DNA of 64,000 nucleotides. Origin: Posidonia oceanica. Taxonomy: Eukaryota; Streptophyta; Magnoliopsida; Alismatales; Posidoniaceae. The notes under the pieces were generated by a model that was not told where the DNA came from, made no database searches, and saw only the letters and a program-made list of their open reading frames with translations. The stretch is from contig JAZBRS010000029.1 of NCBI GenBank assembly GCA_037176725.1, positions 49,362,001 through 49,426,000 of the forward strand. The letters run 5' to 3'. Both the position numbers and the translations under genes were made by a program. This document shows positions 57,001-64,000 of the stretch, piece by piece (position 1 is the first letter of the stretch; the number at the start of each line of letters is the position of its first letter).

Positions 57001-58756
57001 AAAATCCACATAACTTTTGCAAATTACATTTAAGTCCCTGGTCCTCTTGTGTAGGATGCATTGCACTCATTTCTATTTTGCATAATAGCCTACCAGTTTA
57101 CCATGATCATATGTAGACTCCTGCATGCATCCATCCATGCCTCCACTTTGCATTTAAGTCCACACATTTTTAGAAACTGCATTTAGGCCCCCATCTTTGC
57201 ATTTTTACATGCATTGCACCCATACATCATTGCACTTAGCATCTTAGCACACTTTTGAGCACCCTTAGCTCCCTTGCATGTGGGAGGCCCTGTTCTGCAC
57301 ACCCCTAGGGACTATTTGCACTTAGATCCCTACCTTTCTTTGGTTCTTGGGTCTTCTGACCTTGAGGCCTGTATAACTCCTGATCGGACCACCGGATCTT
57401 CGCGACCAAGCTACCAGGATCATCCTGGTGGAGCGGACTTTCATGCTGACCAAGGTTACCTCAGATCAGGCCTCAGATCTCCAAGGTAAGTCCTTCTGAA
57501 TCACTACATAGCACTTTGTTACATATCACTTGCATTGCATGCATTGTTTTCACACTGTGTTTTCCGTGCATGTAGATTAGGGCTTCCCCTCTTGCCTATC
57601 TGCTCTACTTCCTCTTTTCGTGTCTTCTTAGTGTATTTGGGTTGAGTTTACCTTGGATTCACTACTGATCACGGCCTTCTTTCCCCTTTTCCACGATCCG
57701 ATTGCATCGCGAGCTTTGGGCAGCGTGCGAGACACATCGTTGAACGGTTTAGTGGGAAACAGTCATGGGATAGTGGTGATCCCTCTGCTTGCTTTCTCTC
57801 CCCTTTACAGGTCTTTACACCTGCATTACGTGGTCCTTAACTGGTGTTTGTTTTCACACTTACATCGCTTGCCCCTCTTTACTTGTTTTATTTTTCCCCT
57901 TTGCATGTTTTCACATCTGCATCGCGTGGCTTTTACGATATTTTGTTTCCGCACTTGCATCGCTTGTTTTCCTTCGCTCTTGCACCGTTTTGCATGCCTG
58001 CTTTCGTTTCTCGCACCGTTTTGCATGTCTGCTTTTGTTTCTCGCACCATTTTGCGTGTTTGCTCCTGTTTTCCTTTGCATGTCGCTTGCATGTGTATGG
58101 TTTTACTGCCATTTTGTTTTAGCGCTTGCATTTGCATTTAGGGTAGTGATGCTTACTGCCTAGAGTTCTCACGGACCAGGGTTCGCCCGGTTCGGAACAC
58201 AGACAGCGCTGCTGAGCACTTAGATTGCATGTTTATTTCCTTGCATGCATTTCATCACTTAGAGCACACCTTTGAGCATCTAATTAGGCATTCGTGGCAC
58301 TTAGGCATTCAAAGTATGCATTTCCCTACGTATGCGAGCGTAAGCCTAGAAAGACCGATTCTCGGGCGTGTCGGGGGTGCCTAACACCTTCCCCGCACGT
58401 AACAGGAGTCCTTGCCCTTCATCATGGCCCGCAATGACCATATTGCCCTTATCCTAGGCACGAGTCACATCATTTGCATCTCATTTCATTTGCATTGCAT
58501 CGCATTGCATCTTTTGCTTGGTTTTGCGTGTTTATTCATGCATTTCCCTGGTTTTCCTTATCTCCCAACTTAATAGACACGGTGGCGACTCTGATGTGTC
58601 TTATCTTCCCATTTTCTTTCCTTTTTTCTCTTTTTTAAGTGTTTTCGAGTCAAGCCTTCCTTCTCAGATACACCCGCTAATAGTGAATCTGATTCCAATC
58701 GGTGCACGTGAGCTTTGGCAGCGTACATGGACGATCTGAATACTGGAATTACTACA
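54038..58756 (+). mobile_element. Family-A LTR (LTR-A2), 5' end truncated
   Basis: It starts inside the A-rich part (GAGACCAATTAAAACAG) without the TGTAGACACC terminus. It runs through CT-rich sequence (54490-54700), where it preserves the uninterrupted form of the solo-LTR target (TTCATCCGGCCCGG at about 54547). It ends GAATTACTACA at 58756. It has the conserved U5 block (58320-58460). No primer site follows: the next base belongs to an inverted gag. Pro/Ser-rich ORFs within it are not accepted as genes. Confidence 0.8.
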
Positions 58757-59570
58757 GCAGCCATATCAAGTGATGTAAACCACTTGAGGGCTGGACCAGT
58801 AAGACTCTTTTGAAACAAGTGGATCAACAACCTGTCATCAGCCTGAAGTTGAGCCAAGTCTCTACAATATGCCTTCAAATGGGCGATGGGGCAGCCCCTA
58901 CCATTGTATTTGTCGAAGGCCAGGATTTTGAACTTCGGTGGAGTATCACCTCTGGAAAGCAACAGAGGTCCCGGAACTAGTAGGAGTGGATGTCTATGCC
59001 CTGTGCTTGACGAAGTGCTTTCTCCAGAATAGTGAACCTGTTGTCGTTGGATTCTGGAGTTGCTGCCAAAGGTGATGGGACAGCAGGGGCAAGGACTACA
59101 TACGCTATTTGGGTCGCACCGAGGTGCTCCTCCGGATCAACCATCGCGTCGCCTGGTGATGCAACGGGATGGCCGGCGTATCCATGCAAATGTGTAGTGG
59201 GTGCTGTGGGTGGTGCAAAGTATACAGGGGAAGGAAATTGCTGATGCACAGGATGAGGGTATGCAGGATCCTGTGCAGTGAATTGTGGAGATTGTGAGAG
59301 CAACAGCTGCTGCAGTGGCACAAGTGCCAGGCAGCGGGCCAGAGAAGTGCTATGCTCGAACCAACCCGAACGGCTGGCCACTAGGTGGTGGAGGTGCATG
59401 CTGTGCGGTGAATGAAGTGTGTGTAGAGGGGGGAGGCTACGCCCCTATCAACGGAGCAGAGAGCAGCTGGGGTGATGGCCGGGGCGGCAGTGCAGCAAGG
59501 AATGCCTGGGGAGTAGGAACAAGATGCAAAGGGATCTCAGGTGCAGAAGGAGTGGCCCTGTGCAGTACTG
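58757..59570 (-). pseudogene. Inverted gag fragment
   Basis: Read on the minus strand it encodes the N-terminal Pro/Gln-rich part of Gag and then the core up to WFTSLDMAA, where it is cut at 58757 by the end of LTR-A2. YNGRGCPIAHLKAYC and LQADDRLLIHLFQKSLTG are recognisable. The frame is split at about 58970. At its 5' side the gag start is missing: the leader joins directly to CAAGGCCAGT, a sequence about 480 bp into gag in the complete element. It belongs to the same element as the leader and LTR that follow rightward. Confidence 0.85.
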
Positions 59571-60453
59571 GCCTTGACCTTGTCTAAGCATGGGCTGTAC
59601 CCGCTAGTAGCACCGACACGACCCCTGACAAGGGGGGACAGACCGATCAACTCACCTTGTGCCAAAGCAGTTGGACGAGAGACCAGGACTATTCTTCTCA
59701 GACTGATAGGTAGACTCAGGGATGAGAAGATGCATGCCCTATATGATGCTTCATGCAAAATGATTAAAGTTTTTTAATCTTGCGTGTTTTATTAACCCAG
59801 GGGGTCAAGGTGTGTTGAGTTCTCTAGTAGATCCTAGATTTGACTTTTACTTGCTGTTTTTATTTGCCAAGGGGAGGGGACAACCAGTCTCTACTTGTCC
59901 TTAAGCCTAGAGCAAAAAGGGGAAGAAAACATCCAAACATGGCAAGCAATCAACACACATCACAGCAAAAAGCATGCGCATGGCATGTGCAAGTGTATGT
60001 GGACATGATAGTGGAATGAAACACTTAGCATGTCAAAAGGCAAGTATGCAGGGCATGTGCGTGTGCAGTGGCATGGCAAGGGTGTAAAAAAAAGCAATTA
60101 CCATTCAAAAGGCATGTCTTATTGTGCCAAACAAGTATTTAGGCATGCATTATGCGAGAAAGTAAAGTAATGATAAGCCAGCAAATAATTAAGTAAAGAC
60201 AGGTAAGCAGTAGAGCATGTAAAGATAAAGCAAGCAATAAAGCATGTAAACAGGCAAGGCAAGCAAAAACAATGCAAGCAAAAAGCCAAAGAGGAAAGCC
60301 GAGGTCTGAATCCTTAGCAGAGTCACCGCTGCGCGACTCGTTGGGAATTGAGACAGGCAAGCAAGCAAATAGACAAGGCAAAGGCACAAAGCAAGCAAGG
60401 AATACAAAACCCAAGCGGCAAGAGAGCCAAAAAATGAAAGCCAGAGTCTAGTA
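59571..60453 (-). other. Inverted leader of the right-edge element
   Basis: The minus strand contains the conserved leader block (59585-59760) and a T-rich part homologous to 12026-12700. A deletion of the late leader and early gag lies near 59571-59590. No gene is seen in it. Confidence 0.75.
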
Positions 60454-60471
60454 TCCCCAGCGGAGTTGCCA
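60454..60471 (-). other. Primer-binding site of the right-edge element
   Basis: On the minus strand TGGCAACTCCGCTGGGGA follows the LTR end. It has two differences from the site of the complete element (A for G, C for T). Confidence 0.8.
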
Positions 60472-60472
60472 C

Positions 60473-63400
60473 TGTAGCGATCCCGGAGTTCGGATCGTCC
60501 ATGCATGCTGCCAGAGCTCGCGTGCACCGATCGGAATCAAGTTCACTATTAGTGGGTGTATCCGAGAAGGGAAACTTGACTCGAAAACACCAGAAAAAGG
60601 GGAAAAAGGAAAAGATAAGACAAATCAAAGTTGCCACTGTGTCTATTAAGTCGGGAGACAAGGAAAACTGGGGAAATGCATGAAAAACATGCAAAACCAC
60701 ACAAAAAGATGCATTGCAATGCAATGCTATGCAAAGAAGATAACTCGTGCCAAGGACGAGGGCAAAATGGTCATTGTGGGCCAGAGAAAGGGTAAGGACT
60801 CCTGTTACATGTGGGGAAGGTGTTAAGCACCCCCGACACGCCTGAGGAATCGGTCTTTCTAGGCTTACGCTCGCTTATGAGGGATGATGCATGCTTTGGA
60901 TGCCTAAGTGCCATGAATGCCTGCTAAATGATGTGCCTGAATGCTTAAGTGCTAGATATGCTGTGATTACATGCTCAAATGTGTGTTCTAAATGATGCAG
61001 TGCACAAGGAAAGTAAACGTGCAACCTATATGCTTAGTAGCGCTGTCAGTGTTCTGAACCGGGCCAACCCTGGTTCGTGAGAACTCCAAACAATAAGCAT
61101 CACTACGCTAATGCAAATGCAAGCGATTAAAACAAAACGGCAAGGAAAACCAAGCAGATGCAAGCGACATGCAAGGGAAAACAAGAGCTGGGATGCAAAA
61201 CGGTGCAAAGCAAGTGAAAACAAGAGTGGGCATGCAAAATGGTGCAAATGCGAGCAAAAATAGATGTAGGCACGCAAAACGATGCATGCAATGCAAATGA
61301 GGAAGCAATGAATGCTGTGTAGTGTTCAGATGGACTTATCTTGAGAATCTGAGGCCTGATCTGAGATAACTATGGTTTAAATGAGAGATCATTCAACCAG
61401 GAAGACCTGGACAGTTAGATCGTGGAAATCCAACAGTCTGATCAAAAGTTATTCAGGTTTCAAGTCAGAAGGCTCAAGGGCCAGCAAAGGTAGGGGTCTA
61501 AGTGCAAATAGTCCCTAAGGGTGTGTAAAACAAGGATGTATGCATGCAAGAGTGCTGAGGATGCTTAAATGCATGCAAGGATGCAATGTTTAATGCAATG
61601 GGGGTGCAAATGCATGTAAAAATGCAATAGAGGAACCTAAGTGTAATTTGGCAAAACTACAGGGGCCTATGTGCAAAATGTCCCTATGTGTGTGCAAAAT
61701 AGGTCGAATTCATGCAAGAATGCTAATGCAATGATGCATATGCTGAATGCAAAGCTAATTGGAAGGTATGCATGCTAAAATGCAAGAAAATGGCCTAAAT
61801 GCAGTTTCAAAAATATGCAGGACCTAAATGCAATGCCAAGAAAGCATGCAGACATGCAAAAGTTGAAAACAGGGACTGACATGCAATTTCAGAAAACAGT
61901 TGGACCTTAAAACAATGCATTGTGGTTTAAAAATGCAAGTTAAGTGATGCATTCATGTAAAATGGATTGATATGCAATTATGGCATTTTTCTGGGTTTTT
62001 AGCAATGCACTAAAGTTCAAAAATGCGAATTAAATGAACTGGATTGATGCAGGACCTAGATGCAAATATTTTAAAAGCCAAGGGTGTGGATGCATTGCAA
62101 AAAAATAAAACAGGACTTAAATGCATGTTGTGAATGGACCTAGGTGCAAATAAAATGAGATGCTGGTGTTTAATGCAATGCAATAAGATGAAATGCATAA
62201 CTGAATGACTTTTGAAACCACCAGATGGACTAAAGTGCAAATAAAACAAATTGAGGTTTTTAAATGCAATGCAATAAGGTAAACTATAAAATAAATGACT
62301 TTTGAAACCATTAGAGGACTAAAATGCAATAAAAAATAAACAAAGGCAAGTTTGTGCAATGTAATAAGGTAAACATGCAGATCAAATGATTTATAAACCA
62401 TGCACAGGCCTGAAAGCAAAATGAGCAAACCAATGTACTTTTATGCAATGTAATAAGATAAGAAAATGGATTTAAATCATTCTGAAACCATGCACAGGAC
62501 TAGAACGCAAATAAAATAAGCTGCAGTAGTTTACTTCAATGCAATAAAGTCAAAAAAGTGAAATTAAATGACAGCGGTTGATATAGGACCCAAACGCAAT
62601 TAAAATTAACTGAAGGGCTTCACTACAAAGATAAAAACTAAACGTTTAACTACTGATGGACCTACTTGCAAGTATTTAAAAACTAATGAAATTAATTTCA
62701 ATGCATGCTTTAAACTTTACTAAACTTTTAAAAACCAAAAAATAAAGCTACAGTGTCTTCTTCCCCGCGCGACCTCAGCAACAGTGCTGGAGGAGGAAGC
62801 AGCGACGCTGGGTGGCTTCGGCGGGCGGTAGGCCAAGCTGAGGCTGGAGGAAGCAGGAGGCAATGCTGGTTGAGCGTCCGGAGCTGTCGGGGGCGATCAG
62901 AGGTGTCTGGAGTGTGCTGACGGCTGAGCTGGTTTCTGGCCGGAGTTGCAGAGATGGAGCCGGCACTGGGAACTACAGAACGGCTCGGAGATGGGTCGGC
63001 GAGCTTCCTGGAGTAGAGGCGGTGCTCGAGGGAATCCTTGGAGTAGCGGAGATGGTCGAGTCGCCCGGACAACCTGGAGGTTGTTTGCAGAGAAGACGGA
63101 GGACGGGGCAGGTGCTGGAGGCTACGGTGATGGCCGGGCAGCACTGATCCAGCTTCCTGGAGCTCCGGCGAAGGTGTAGATGAGATCTGGGGTGATTCGG
63201 CGCACTGAGGCGACCGGGAGCAAGCGGCGGAGCTACAGCGGTGCAAAGGCATGCACAGGCGGAGGGGGGCCTGGAATGGGGCGCTGAGGGGCGGAGCTAG
63301 CTTTTGGCATCCTGGCGATGCTCAGGGGAAGCTCTAGAGCGGTTGCGGAGGACCGAAGCACACGAGGTGCCCGTTGACAGTCGCAGTTGGTGAGCCGTCG

Positions 63401-64000
63401 CCGAGGAAGACGACCAGAGCAGCAGGTCAACTTAGAGCTAGGGGGTACTAAACCTACTCCTATCTATCTAGAAAGCAAGAAGAAAGTAAATGGAGTGCAA
63501 TGGCAGAGTTTTTTACCTGAGACGACAATCGGTGTGTGCTGTCAACGTCTAGTTGGGTCGACATGCCGACGGGAGGCTACAACGGCACTGGGTGGGCCGG
63601 AAGCGGCACGTAGCGATCGGAGGTGGCTCCTGGCATCGCGAGGGTGATCCAGAGCTGCTCAGAAGTGAGCTGCGATGCTCAGACGAAGATCTGGGATTTT
63701 TGGGTCAATTGTGGTCTTTTTTGGCTCAGTTCGAGCTGGGTGGCTCCTCGGGTTGGTGGAGGTTTGATGAGGGTGATGGAGAGGTTTGAACGGGGTGGTG
63801 TGGGCTCTAGAGTGAGGTGGCTTGTTTTGGAGTTTCTGGGTCAGTTTGGCATGAAGGTGTTTGTGGTGGATTTCTGGGGTTGTAGGGTGTTAGGGGGCGA
63901 GCTGAGGATTGGGTGGAGAAGGTGGTTGTGCGGTGAGTATCGTGGATAAGTTTGAAGGGCTGGGAGTGGCTGTGTGAAGGTGTTTGTGAGGTGGAAGTTG
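60473..64000 (-). mobile_element. Inverted family-A LTR (LTR-A3), runs off the window
   Basis: On the minus strand the LTR ends GGGATCGCTACA at 60473. Going rightward it shows the conserved U5 block (about 60760-60890), the TTTTGCGTGCC-type repeats (61100-61300), and the ACTTTTGATC...CAGGTCTTCCTGG block (about 61330-61460, as at 10970-11040). T-rich then GC-rich, Ser/Pro-coding-looking sequence follows up to the edge. It is the 5' LTR of the inverted element; the outer terminus lies beyond 64000. ORFs at 62728-63252 and 63387-63949 are compositional. Confidence 0.82.

Noticed and set aside
2013..58756. LTR-A1 and LTR-A2 as the two ends of one large element
   Set aside because: The flanking five bases differ (AAGGC and GCAGC), LTR-A2 lacks its start, and the internal order between them is not that of one element.

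Overview
The window is plant nuclear DNA made almost entirely of Ty3/gypsy LTR retrotransposons of the Tat lineage (Ogre-like). The evidence is very long LTRs (about 4.2-6.1 kb), a primer site of the TGGCGACTCTGCTGGGGA type directly after each LTR, polypurine tracts, a gag-protease-RT-RNase H-integrase polyprotein with a second archaeal-type RNase H domain and no chromodomain, and CCCTAA-type plant telomere-like motifs. I found no convincing host gene, tRNA, rRNA or CRISPR array. The density of nested elements suggests a large, repeat-rich flowering-plant genome. I cannot name the species.

Layout: 1-2012 is a decayed gag fragment of an element that starts left of the window. At 2013 a family-A LTR begins. 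It is split by a solo family-B LTR (3150-8898, 5-bp target duplication with one mismatch), resumes and ends at 12006. Primer site, leader and a decayed gag follow (12008-15742), then a junction zone (15743-16284), then a 3' untranslated region without any pol (16285-18253). A family-B LTR (18254-24314) has a polypurine tract on its left and a primer site on its right, as in a tandem recombinant. Its leader is interrupted at 24884 by the main feature, a structurally complete 27.9-kb element (24884-52817) with near-identical LTRs and a perfect CCATG duplication. The interrupted leader resumes at 52823 and is cut at 53810. Fragments of two family-A LTRs follow (53811-54037 and 54038-58756). From 58757 to the window end lies an inverted element: gag fragment, leader, primer site, and an LTR that runs off the edge.

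The complete element reads, in order: 5' LTR, primer site, 1.3-kb leader, one gag-pol frame of 2918 codons (32157-40913) interrupted by five TAG codons, a separate intact 445-codon sense ORF (42311-43648) resembling the plant mobile domain / Ogre extra-ORF family, a 3' untranslated region of about 3 kb packed with tandem repeats and hairpins, a polypurine tract inside a hairpin, and the 3' LTR.

The observations I rate highest are: (a) the 3' untranslated array, where many 5-bp stems around fixed 9-nt loops change on both arms together, as expected if base-pairing is maintained; (b) the PMD-like ORF placed downstream of integrase; (c) in-frame stops that are nearly all TAG at CAG sites, pointing to CHG-methylation decay or, less likely, readthrough; (d) a U5 block conserved in all seven LTR ends of two otherwise divergent LTR families. 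Assignments rest on reading motifs by eye. No database search was run.
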